Source of the DNA: Dromaius novaehollandiae
Taxonomy: Eukaryota > Chordata > Aves > Casuariiformes > Dromaiidae
Reading direction: 5' to 3'
NCBI RefSeq assembly: GCF_036370855.1
Contig: NW_026991408.1
Location: 310,001-374,000, forward strand
Length of the DNA: 64,000 bases
How positions within the stretch are numbered: the first letter of the stretch is position 1; each line of letters opens with the position of its first letter. Both the position numbers and the translations under genes were made by a program. Under the pieces are notes generated by a model, which saw only the letters and a list, made by a program, of their open reading frames with translations, did not search any database and was not told the DNA's origin. Shown here one piece after another: positions 26,381 through 38,700 of this stretch.

Positions 26381-26766
26381 GGGGAGCGTGTCGCCCGGGC
26401 CGTGTCTGCGTTGCTGTTTCAGGCAGCCAGGAGAGGAGGCTCGGGGCGCGTGCGGAGACGAGCAGGCGGCTGGCGGCACGGGGCGCGCCGCACGGAGGGG
26501 AAGGCGAGCAGGGCCGCGGGGGTGAGGCGCGGGCCGAGGCCCAGGGCCGCGGGGAGCCGAGCGTCCGGGGGCGCCGTGGCGGCCGCTGCGGTGCCGGGGC
26601 CGCGAGGAGGGCGGGCGGCGCGGCGCGGCGGCCTCCGCCCCTCGCGGGGGGCGGGGGCCGGGGGCGGGGGCGGCGGGGCCGGCGCCGGCGCCGGCTCCGG
26701 CTCCGCAGCGCTGGGCCCGCGGCGGCCGCCCGCCATGCGAGCCGGGCCGCCGTGAGGCGCGGCGCC
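26381..26766 (+). promoter_or_regulatory. C2CD2L CpG-island promoter and 5' leader
   Basis: Extremely GC-rich stretch with GGGGGCGGGG-type SP1 boxes, no TATA box, directly before the C2CD2L ATG. The exact start site cannot be read. Confidence 0.6.
26735..26755 (+). CDS. Short upstream reading frame (MRAGPP) before C2CD2L
   Basis: ATG at 26735 in a CGCCATGC context opens six codons and stops with TGA at 26753-26755, 11 nt before the main C2CD2L ATG at 26767. If the mRNA begins upstream of it, ribosomes would need to leak past or reinitiate. Whether it is translated is unknown. Confidence 0.45.
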   Translation: MRAGPP

Positions 26767-29700
26767 ATGGGGCCGGACCCGGGCTGGGCCGCGCTGGTGC
26801 TGCTCTTCGCCGCCTCGCTGCTCACCGTCGCGGCCTGGCTGCTGCAGCTCTGGCGGGCGGCGGCCCCGCGGGCGGCGGCGGCGGAGGAGGCCGGGGCCCG
26901 GGCGCTGCTCGCCGCGCTGCTCGCGCTGCGCTCGCTGCGGGAGCAGTGGCAGCGGGCCTGGGTGCGCGCCCTCAACGGCCAGGCCCGCCGGCACGGGGTA
27001 GGCCGGGGCCGCGGGGGGGGGGGGGGGGGGCGGCTCGCCGGGCGCGGCCTTTGTGCGCGGGGGGCCGGGGCCGCGGGCGGGGCGCAGCGGCAGCGGCGGC
27101 GCGGGGGGGTGCGCGGTCAGCAGCGCGTGGGCTGGAGGCGGCTCGGGCCCGGCCGGCGGAGCTGCCTCCGGGTTCCCGCAGCAACCTCCTGCGGGTTTTC
27201 CGGTGTCCCCTGCCCTCAGTCTCCCGGTGTTACTGTCGCATTGACGCGTTTAGCGTCGGGCTTCGGTGAGACGACTGCACCTTACCGGTTTCGTAAGGAC
27301 GTGATCGGTGACACAGCAGCGCGCGCGGCCTGCGAGGGTGAGGGCTCTCGCCCGCGAGAACCAGGGTCTGCCGTTTGCGCCAGGCTGCTTCCTTTGGGCG
27401 GGCGAATCGAGAGATGGCCCTTTCCTTTCCGATCAGGTACGTGGGAAAACCGAGAGCTCCGGAAGGTCCGGTGAGGCTGCTGTGCTGTAACGGAAAGAGC
27501 TTAAACTCGCGAGGAATGTCGTGTTAAATCGTGCTCATGCTGACATGGGATGGAAAATCTCATTTTGCCAAAATGAGTTAAATCCTGAACGACAGGCAGG
27601 GAAAAAAGTGCAGCACGAGAACGTGAAAAGTACCGGGGATTGCTGGAAGAGGGGAGGAAGGAGAAGCGTTTGCTCTTCCGCTGTCCCCCTCGTTGTTGTT
27701 AATTGTATCGACGCGGTATGTCTCGTAAAGTCTAACCTCATCGGTAATGCCATGAGTTTGTCTCCTTTGTGGATGTTTAAACGCTAGTTTTTCCAGCACA
27801 CGGCGTGTAGTAGCTCATTCCTCTGCGTTTTCCTTTGCCTGAGCGTGACCCCCCCGTGATAACTCGCTGGGATGAAATGAGGGAGACGGACCGTTGAGGA
27901 AGGCGAGTTAGTTGTGACACCGGAGCTGTCGAATCCTGTGCAACACAGGAAGAAACACTTGTCTTGTTATGTCTCGCCTGAGCTGTACTGTTGTCTCTTT
28001 CAGAGAAGTCCTTTTTACTTGCACAAAGCAGTGTTCAAAAGGAGAATTAATTTCTTAGGCTGTTCATAAAGCTGAAGAAAGCAAAGTCATTGTCCCAGGA
28101 TCGTATTTCGGTACAGAGCATGTCTGCATTGTGAAGAAATGGATTTTTTTCCCCTAAGGCAGTACAGTTTAAGTTACATCCGTGCAATACAAGCTGTTGA
28201 ATAAAGGCTACAAAACTTAAAAGACTTTTCTTTACAGTTTGACTGAAGTAGGGTTTAACCTCACCAGCAAGCGTAGGGTGATTCTGTCTTGGCCTGTTTT
28301 TTTCTTGCTTAAAGTAGAGATAGAGCAGAAGTGTTAGTGAGCCTTGCTAACCAGGTGTCTTTTAAAGTAGCTGCACGAGACAGAACAAATCTTAATTGTG
28401 TGGCTCCTGGTGTTCGTTAAGTTCTGAAGTCCTTAGTCGTAGCAGAACTCTGCAGCGCAGAGAGTGGACGTTCCCTGCGATTCTTTTCAGTTGATAGTTA
28501 CCTCCTCGCATTAAGCGGTGAAAAACTAACAGAGTGGGAAATTTGCTAGTAATGAGCCACACTTGAATTCCTTTTCCAGCCTCAGAGAAAAGCAGAAAGA
28601 AAACATGGGGTGTGACTTAACTCTTTAATGCTGTCAAGCGTTACAGGGCAAAGGACTTTCAACAATATTGTCTGTTGCTCTTTTTGAAAGGATGTGCAAA
28701 GTCACTCAAGAAATGCAAATGTATCTTTAGAGTATAGACTGTTATGTTTTCCTAAAGTAACTCAGACACAGTGCTATCTGGTCCTGGTACCCGGTATGTT
28801 GCTGTGTGGAGAGGATGGGTTTTCTGGGAGACTTCGTTGTCCATCATTTCTGCTAGGGGACGTGGTTGAGCGTTACTATTTGGAACAACAGTGTGTTTCA
28901 AAGCGCTTTGAAGCAAGTTGCTTCAAAGCAAGTTTTGTTGTCATAAGAAATATGTAGAAACTGCCACTGAAAGTGTTGTGCAGATATGAATTCAGATGGG
29001 CTTTCTGTGTAGGATTTTGCCCTCCTATTACCTGTGTGATGTTTTTACCTGCTCAGTTATGTGTTTTGCCTGTTGTGGATGGATCTGGGAAAAGATCTTT
29101 TGCAAATGTTAGCTTTCTTAATACTTGTCTCATGTATGTTGTGTCTAACTATTTTGAGGTGTGCCAGTGACCCCACTTATAAAGCTGGGTGTTGCTTATT
29201 ACTGCTGGTTTTGACAGAGTTGGTTCATTGGACCCACCTCACTGACACTCCCCAGCTAGTTTTTATCTTTCTCTTATGATGAAGAAACCCAAGGTGACTT
29301 TTTCTTTGTTCCATTGCATTCAGGCATTCACCTTCCCACCAGAAGTTCTCTCCTCTCCACAGCACGACTTCTCTCTCGTCCCCTCCTTTGCCTTGTTAGT
29401 TTGACCGACTGGGCCAAATTTGTGCAAGGTTGAGGAATCGCTTGAAACTTTGTGGAAGTGTTGTAAGTCTTTCCACCTGATAGTTGCTTTAAATAACTTA
29501 TTGTTTTTCAATTTGTACCTTGCTGGTAGTCATAGTATGTGTTGTGCAGTTACTAGACGATCTGGTATCGATTTAGAGAACAGACTGGTTGAGTAGAAAA
29601 GGTTGATGGTGGTGGTAAAAGGGCATTTCTGATGCCCTGCTCTGTTTGGTCCAGAGCTTCTGAATAAAAACGAGGAGCATGGAATGGTTTTACTTGTAAA

Positions 29701-32700
29701 AACTTTGGGGGGGGGGGCACAGGTGCCTCTGGAGCTGGCATATATTTTACTTGAGTTTATGGAGGGTGTTGCTATGGACACCCATAATCTCAAGGAAGAG
29801 GGGAGAGGAGGGTAGCTGCCCTTGCGCCCTGAACGGAGGGCTCAGGAGAGCACAAAGCCGAACTTAGGCAAGAGAAGCGACGGGGACTGTGAGAAAAAAT
29901 CCTCATCCAGTTACTTAAAAGTGAGAGTTACACTTGCTTTTGGCTGAAAACTGCCGTCTGTTTGATTGCTTTGAAATCTATGAACGTGCGTGAAATTTTA
30001 TTGGGCCTCTTCTGAGCAAACTCCTGCAGGAATTTCTAGGCTTTCTTTGTTAGAAAAGTGGCTGTAGCAGTTGATGTCATCTTACTGACATTTCTCTTTC
30101 TTTCTTTCTTTCTTTCTTTTTTTGATCTCTCCTGTAAATGCTGATGTCCACAAGCTGTAGAAACAAAAGAGTATTAGTTCTTTTTGATATTAAATAATTA
30201 GTTTTTTTCCTCTTTATCAACATTCTTTTTTTCCAAACATGCTTGCATGTTGTGCCTGTCTTGGGAAAGGTTGACATAGTTTCTCATTTGTTATTATTTG
30301 TGGCAAGTGAAATTGTGCTTTTCAACAGAGGAATGCAGTGGCTTCTGACCTCTCTTCTCTGCCTTAGATCTATTTGGCTAGCATCAGAAAATGGGAATGC
30401 CTGTTTATATTCCTGTCCAGTTTTTGGTGGCGTCAAAGGACAGAGTATTCAGAGCTATTCCTTGGTTTCTGGGTAAGTTTCTCCTCTGTCTGGTTTTCAA
30501 GAGGTCAAGTGCTTTGCTCCCAAGAAGTTTGTGGGGAAAATGGGGCTTTTCACAAAGATGCATTTAATCTGCTAGACATGGGGTATCAAAGCAAGCGTAT
30601 ACCACCTGTTTTTGTGAATTAGGATGGTCCTTCTCTGGTGATTCTTTCTGTCTCTTAATGTTGTTTATTGGTGTTGATTGCTTGTGTTTGATGGTTGACT
30701 ACAGAGAAAATGGTAATGTGCCCCTTTAAAAAGAGGGGAAGAAGTTTTAATTAAAAAAAAAAAAAATCTGACGGGCCTTGTTGTTGTGTTCTTGTCCCAT
30801 TTCATGTACTGATTACTTTGTGCTAGTTCAGTAGCCTTCATCAAACTCTAGGAAAGCTAGAAAATGGTCCTTTAAATATACCAAGCGTGGGAAGAGTCCA
30901 GAGTACGGGGTCACCTGCTTGTGAGCAGTAGCCTAGCGAGTACCAACTGGGCAGTGTCCTTGATCTTACAAGGTGAGGTACACGAAGAACGGGGACATGG
31001 TGCTATATAATGTCAGTGTAGGACTACCCGTTGCCAGCTGTTGGAATTGAGTCTTTTGGCTGGATCTAAACAAGACTAGATTACATGCTGTAAAATTATG
31101 CCCTCGATAATTACGCTGGGTATGGGAAGATATGGGAAGCCTGACCTGGTGTGTAACATGTCAGCTGATAAAGCTCTTGCTTTCGCTTCCTTTCCTCCCT
31201 CCCTGCCTCCCTTCAGCCTCCCCCGAGTTGTGCAAATAGCCAGATTCGTTGTTGATGCTGAGATCAACAGCCTGAAAAGAAAAGGGACCCTTTCACTGCG
31301 GGAAAACTCTGAATGTCAGGATGTGCTTAGTTGATCTATCGCTCGGAAACTGAGGCATGCAGAGTCTGCTGGTGGTGTATCCACAAAGCCAGCTCTTTCT
31401 TTTGTGGCTCAAAGTAATTATCTGTCATTGAAAATATCCTAACCTTGTGGTAAGAAGCTTCCCCTGCCACCCCATCTGTGCCTTTCTGCCCCTGGTAGAG
31501 GGAAAGGAGATAGGGCTGGATACTGCTCTTTGCAGTTGACAGCAACTCCTTCCCAGTTCCCAGTCCAGCTTCGTCCGTGCTCTCCTTTCTAGATCCCAAG
31601 AGGACTCGGAGATAGATTTACTCTAGAAGCAAGCGATCTCATTTCCCTCCAGGTAGACTTATTTTTAGCTCCTTCTGCTGTCACATTTTTTTTGTCGGCT
31701 GAGGAAAAGCCACAAGGAAATGCAGCTCTGCAAGGCTGGATTTAGTAGTGGAATTATTGTGGTGGAGTGGATGGTCATAAGTATTTCAAGGTTTCAGTGT
31801 GAAAGAAGAAGAGCAGAGGGTCTTGGCCCTTGGGTTTATAAGTCTGCTTCCACAGGCTTGTTGGTATGGCTGGGGAAGAGCTATAGATTCCTCTCTTCAT
31901 TTTTCCTGTTCAGTAGCTATCCTTACATGCCGGAGAACTGCCATGCTCTAAGTTGTTTTATGGTTTTGAATTCTTCAGCGTTTTCAGATGTTTTGCATCC
32001 TCTGTGCTTGCTGTCTCATTCTCCCTTGCGTGTAGTCCCAGGAAGGGGACAGGAAGAAGCAGAAACTGGGGCAAAAGTCTCATGTTTTGCCAAAAAAGGG
32101 TAGTGGAGGGAAGATAATGTTCCTGAATTCTAGTCCTGGATGAATGCTGCTTCCTTCCTTCCATCTTCATAGTCTGTTTTCTTCTGTAGTTTCGCTCTTT
32201 CTGCATGGCTTCTTTCAGCTTTGTGAATTAAGAAACCGAAAAGTCCTAGTCTCATTCAGGTCTAGTTTGCCTGTATTTCCTCGTGCTTCCAAATCGCAGT
32301 GGATGTGAGAACGTAGCACACGTAGTAACTTTATAAGAGCATGTTTGTAGTCAGAGTGCACCAGCATCTGGACTTGAGTGGATTCTGGAAGAGCAATCCG
32401 AGGAAACCGTTGGTGGGCAGATGAAGGGCAGTCTGCTTCACAGCCACGTATCGTTTGTAACCCTGGTACTCAAGAGATCGGCTTTAGCCAAAGAGGTTTT
32501 TTTTTTTTTTTCCTTAGGCGTTTAAATGTTAGCAGCCGATCTTTCATATTTCCTTTTTTGGATTTTGAATTACTTGCCTCAAAGTAGGTCAAAGACTTAA
32601 ATGAATCGAATTACCTCTCAAGCACAAGCTACCCTCCTCTTGTTTTTTTTTTTCCTCCACTTTGTTTTCTCTCTGTCTTGAGGCATGCATAGATTAATAC

Positions 32701-35700
32701 TACTTTGTACCTGTAGTTTATTCTAAGTTGGCTGAGTAATGTGGTCTTTTGAAGTTGGCCAGTCCTTTCCAGTTCAATGAGACTGTGATGTATTAGGAAG
32801 AACAGGGCAACTGAGACAACTCGCTGCTTATAATTATATACTTGAGTCATTGGGCTGAGATTTTTCTTTAATATCTCCTCTGGACATAAGAATGATGAAT
32901 CATCTTGAAAATTGGAGTCTAGATGACAGGAGTGGAGCACCTCCAGTAAGTGACTGTCTCGAAGTATGGTTCTAGGCAAAGATGCTCACCAGTAAGATAG
33001 AGATTATTGCGCAAACATAGTTGGTAACTGCAAAGTGTTTGAAAGTTAGTGGTGAAGGTTACAGAATTTTTCCTCTCTGGCTTCTACTTACTATGTGGTT
33101 TTGAGACCCTCCATGGAAACAAAATAATGTTTTGCGTTGTGATCTAATCTTCTCAGCCGTTCTTCCTGCGAGTTACTTCACATCCTTCCTGTTGTTTCGT
33201 TCTTCTCTTAATCCACTCTAATTCTTCAGTGCTCCTGTTAGGACATGGGATTAGCAGTGTTGTGTGTAGTGTCCAAATAATGGTGAACTGCTGATTCACG
33301 CAATGAATCTCTACAATTTTTACTGCTGAAGCACTAGCTGGCCATGGGAGGGTTGATCTGTGGTTTTCAGATGCTCGAAGCAGGACATGAAGTGTGCAGC
33401 TTTGCAACTGACTTGGTACGTATTCTGGAGGAAGGAGGGTTTTTTTTTTTAACCTCTGAGTAACGACTGCGTAGTCCACTACACCTATCCTGAGATAAGC
33501 ATTGGTGGTGTGCTGCAGTGTTTCAATCACTCGTGTACTTTGATGTCAGTTTGTGTCTCCATATAATAATAAGGTAGTTGAAGCTGTAGTGAAAATTCCT
33601 GCGGAAAGGGTCCTTGCTCAGAGTTCTGTCACAAGTGGCATTCCTGGTGGATACTCTTTGACGGCAGGGGACTGTCTCAAGCCTTGGTGCCGATGTCTGA
33701 ATTTCCTCAAGATAGGGACTGGAATCCTTCATTTCAGTTGTCTGGACTGCTGGCTGTAATCACAGCAGTTGTCTGTGATGATGAGTTGTGCACCCTCATT
33801 GGTGGCCTTAGCAGAGCACTGGGATCTAGAGAGCCACGGAGACCAGGCTGTCTGCGGTCCTCCCATTTCTGCCAGCACCAGACCTGCTCTGTGTTGAATA
33901 AATGGAAGGCACTGTGCTCAAGCTGTCAGACCGACGCTTTTCAGCAGTACTGAATGTTCAGCTTTGAGGTGGGCCTTTTGATACTTTGGACTGATCTAGG
34001 TGGGTGAACACGCAGATCGAGTGAAGGAGGTTTGCAAGGAGAAGAAACAGCTAGCATTGCTAGTATGAAATGAGAAGATGCCCAGGCCAGCACAGGTCAG
34101 TTCCAGGGGACTTTGGGCGTATGTGAAGGCTGGGGGAGGCAGCTATAGTGAGGGAGTGTAAGTTTCTGCTGTCCTTGCCCTTTCTTCACTGCTGGGCGTA
34201 GGGAGGTGATCCAGACTGCGGGCTGAAGAGCTGCGGCCCAGTTGTGTGAAAGGTCTTCGGCTGGCATCGATTCTCCTTGATTCTTTCAGTTTGGAAGCTT
34301 GCTCGCTGGAGAGCTGCCTCGTGTCTGTGTTGTGATGAGGGCCTGTGCCTGGGCTTGTTTCTCGGTGGGCGAGTAGCTCTTTTGGTCATAGTACGTATGC
34401 CTACCGGATTAGTATCTGAGAACTCCTTCCACTCCCATTCTGCCCGTCATTTGGGTCTGCCTGTTGCACGTAGGTGGTAGCACACAGTTTCGTTCACATG
34501 AGAAAAGGGAGTGCAGTTTCCCACGCCTCTCTCCGCCCCTCAGTGACCCTGGCCCTAAAACACAAGCAGCGTGGCAAAACTGTCAGGTCCTTGTGCTCAG
34601 ATTGCCTGCTGAAGGAAAGAGCGTCTCTACCTCTCTGTGCTCCTTGTGAACAAAGGGAATCTTTGAGGGCTAGGTCTCTTGCAGGGATGCTCTCAGCTCT
34701 TTGCCTTGGCCTTGTATTTTATGAGAAGGCTCCTGTGGGGAGAACTGGTCCTGTTACGTTGGGAAATCCACAAACAAAGAAGGGGGACAGTGGAGCTTGT
34801 AATCTAATAAATCAGGAGAACATGGGGAAAGGCAACAAGCCAAGCACGTGAGCTGACGTGTCATCTGATAAGGATTTTTTGTTGCTGTTTTTTGGTTTGG
34901 GGTGGGGGGGCTGGTTCTTTTTTTTTAGTTGGGGCAGGATTGGTCAAACAGAGCACAGAAGACAGAAAAGAAACGGCAAAGCTTCTATGATGAGGAGTTG
35001 AAGCACCTGCCTTAGAGAGTTGACTGCTACCCAGAATCACTTTCCGTTCTAACTTGGGGTCACCTATCTGAAACGAATAACAGCGTTCATGAGTCTAAGC
35101 AGACCTTGTTTCCTTTCTCCGCCTGGACAAGCTCAGCTGGGTAGAACTGCGGTGTGGGCAGTTCTGTGTACTAGTGGGATTCATGGAAGTTCACCAGAAT
35201 GTCTCTGGAGCCCCTTGCTGGAGTCGCTCGTCCTCTTTGAAACTGGCGGGGATACCCTGACCACTGGGGACTAACGGAGTTCTCTTTCCATAGAGCTCGG
35301 TGCAGATCACGTTTGAAGAGGGTCCTCAGCTACCACCAGCAGCAAACCTCAGCCACGTGACATGCAAGGGCCAGTCAGACCACAGCATGGTAAGGCTCTG
35401 CCATTCTCTTGTGCGGTGTGGGGTTTCTTTGTGGATTCCGCAGAGATTGCCAAGGCCTGTGTGATGGTGATGATGGACCTGGGGGAGGTTTTGGCACAGG
35501 CTGTGGTTCAGTTCAGAGGCCTGTCAACAGACCTGTGAGATTAAGGCTCTAGGGTGGTGCTGGGCTGTGAACGGGTGAGCTCTGGGAAAGCACAGCGAGG
35601 GGGACGTGCTCATGGAGCTGAGGTGTGTGGTGCTGGGCCTGAATGTCAGGGTCCTTCAGTGGAGAGGAGAAAGGATCTTCCATCACTAGTACATCTTTAC

Positions 35701-38700
35701 TGCCTCACTTACGGGGTTTGGAAATGGCAGATTCTCAGTGCAGAAGGGGCTGGCTGTTAAGCCTGGCATTCCTTTCTTGCCGCAGTGGGTCAACCTATTG
35801 CTTTTACAGGCTTTGCCATCACACATCTGCCTCTCACCCAGGGTATAAACCCATCTCTTCTCTTTAGGTGCTACACTGCAATCTGTCAGCTGAAGCTGTG
35901 AAATTCCCTGTCTCTGTTACTCAGCAGTCGCCAGCTGCTGTTTCTGTGGATACCTATCATGTCACCTTGGCTCTGCTGCAGGCTCAGGTAACAAACAGTT
36001 GTAAAAAGTTTGTCGCTGAACTTGTTCTTTCACCTGGTCCTACGCTGACTGAGGGAGGAAGACTGGACTTAGTGCAAATAAAGGCCCCATTGTGCCAGAA
36101 TGAGAATCGTTCCATCACTAGTATTCAGCAGTGTGGCAAAATTCCTGATCTGTGTACTGAGTTATGTTTTCTGAGTCTTGTCCTGCAGATTTTGCCTGCA
36201 TAATGTAGGCATAACAAAATCCAGGACTAGAGAGATTTGAGGCATAGCAATGTTCTATACTGTGTTTTTAAGCAGCCGTTTAAGAAGCAGAGGGTGCGTG
36301 CGGTTCAACACCTCTTGCAGTGCAGTGGATAGGGAGAGATTGATCCTGTGTGTATTTACAAATACCATTTTGTATTGTTGTCAAAGTGAAAAAGAAATTC
36401 ACAGTGAGGAACCGTCTGCTTGTCAGTGTTCTCCTAAGCACTTTCTCAGGAGTGTCATTCCATTTTTTTTTCTTTTCGTTGGATATTGGAAATGCTTTTT
36501 CCAGAAAACAAACTTTGTGAAATTGCATTAGGCGGTAACTCCATAGTTGCTGTCCAGCTGGACTTGCTCCTCCAGAGTTTCATTTCCCCCTCAGGGAGAA
36601 GGGCTTGATGCTGGAGATGGTATCTTGCTTGGAGACTGCTTGCTCTGTATGCTACGAAGAGGCAGCAGGATTAGAAGTAACCTCTGGAGTAGTTAAGGCC
36701 AATCCCATGTTTTTGCAGATATTACAATTGGAAAGTTTTCCTAGGATCTGTCTGCACTCATAGTTAGAAGCTTTATTAAAATTTTCAGCCTACATTTGTC
36801 AGCTCATGCTGTTTTGTTCTTGTGCATATGTTCCACATTTATTTAAAAAGCTCCTCTCTCTCCCTGGTGTTTATCTCGTCCGCTGCTGATGTATTTATAG
36901 CTCGCAATTGCAGTCCCTGCTCATCTTTGTTTGGTCTGTAGAAGCCAGGTGGTTTTTGAAACATCTTCTAGATTGCTCCTCTATTCACTGGAATCTTCTA
37001 GATCTCCTTGTGTGCACCTGCTGAAGTTTTGATTTGATCTTTCTTGTAGAGAATTGCATACGGTATTCTGATTGAGGTCTTTATGCTGCCTTTTAAATGT
37101 TGACAATGTTTCTGTATGCCTCTTGGGCTGAATACTTCAAGTATTCCATTCCCAAATGCATCTTGTCTTTTTTCATGCCCCTCCGCTTGGTAACCTATCT
37201 GGCTACCATGTCCCAAATCTGTCACTTTAAACTCAGGAGCTTCTATGTTCATGGTAAATGTTCTAGTTGTTAATCTTTTGATTTCTCTGAACGATACTAA
37301 ATTTCACCCTGTTGTCATTACTACAGATACTGGGGCAGGAGTTCTTTCTGTGTGATTCTATTTCTGGCTGTTGTGTTAATGATACCTTTCAGGTGTATGG
37401 ATATGGAATTTTTCACTTAAACCGCAGGATGGAATCGAACTTGGTATGTTGTTGCAAGCTACTTGGTGACCTGGATGAGTTTTCAGTGCGAAAATGTTTT
37501 CCTAGAGAAGTATGACTAACTTAGAAGTGCGCTCAGATTTGGCAGTGGTTGATGGATCTTGCTCAGCAAATGGTCTACGATAGTACCCAACTTCTTCTTT
37601 TTCAGCGTCCTGCAGGCTTTTCCCTCAGCCAAAGAAATAACATTTTCTTTCTTCTCTCTGATGGTCCCTGTGCATCCAATGGCAGTGAAGAGGTCAGGTC
37701 TTGCTGTGGAGCTGTGAGGCTTTTGCAGCTGGTTCTTCCCATAGCACCAAGACTACTTGTGTTCTTGCTTTCTGTCTCTTACTGTCACACTTTTGTGGGG
37801 CCCTTTTAGTTGTTGAATTTGAAGCAGGGGAGAAAAGGATTTACTGAAAGTAGAGGGTGTTCCTGACAGTGTATATTTGTTCTGGCCCAGGTGGAGATCC
37901 ACTTGCAGGAGATACAGAATGAGGGTCTCCTGGTGTCGTGGACATTCAAGGACAGACCAGACCTGAATCTCTCTGTTCTTCCGAGACTTCAGCCTCATGA
38001 GGTGAGCAAATGATGGGAGGCCAGACTCAAATAGAGGAAGGTCAGGAGGGGCAGAAACAGCACTGAGCCAGGAAGAAGGCCACTGCAGAAGGGAAAGATT
38101 GGCAGCTCACTGTTGCAGCCCTTGTGGGCAAGGAAAGGGATTCTTTCACCTTGGAATCGGTGCTAGCTCAGTTGTACCAAAACAGCGCAGCCTCAAGAGA
38201 GCCAAGGCAGTACCAGTGCCGGTTGTCTGAGTTTCACGTAACATCTGAATGGGAGTATGCATAGCAAAAAATGCTTTCTGTCTACGTAGGTGCTCCCACT
38301 ATTGTTGCCAGAGTTGCAAAGACGAGCTGCTTTTTTTTTCATTTTTTTTCCTTTCTTTTTTTTTCTTTTGCAAAATTACTGTGTGCAGAGCCCATGGGTA
38401 TTAGTGGTTTAACAAACTAAACACAGATGTGCTTGTGCTTCCATAGCATGTTCAGTTCAGGCCCTCTGATCCAAATGGGTGTTTTTATTGGCACCCTTGC
38501 TGCCTTATTCAGAGTAGATGTAGGAATCTGGTTGCTATCCTGAAAGTGCAGCAGTGGCATCTCACAAAGTTGTGAGGATGTGACAAACTGTAAAGGCTGT
38601 ATTGTCAAAACTTGCAGTGGGATAGACTACAGATGTAAAGTTTTAATTTATCTTATTTAGGCAGCTTATGTTTGCTTGAAGCTCTTACACAGAAGCTTTA

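Noticed and set aside
26314-27474. 386-residue plus-strand frame across the C2CD2L first exon
   Set aside because: Partly shares the C2CD2L frame but runs through leader and intron; the protein outside exon 1 is Gly/Arg/Ala-rich filler.
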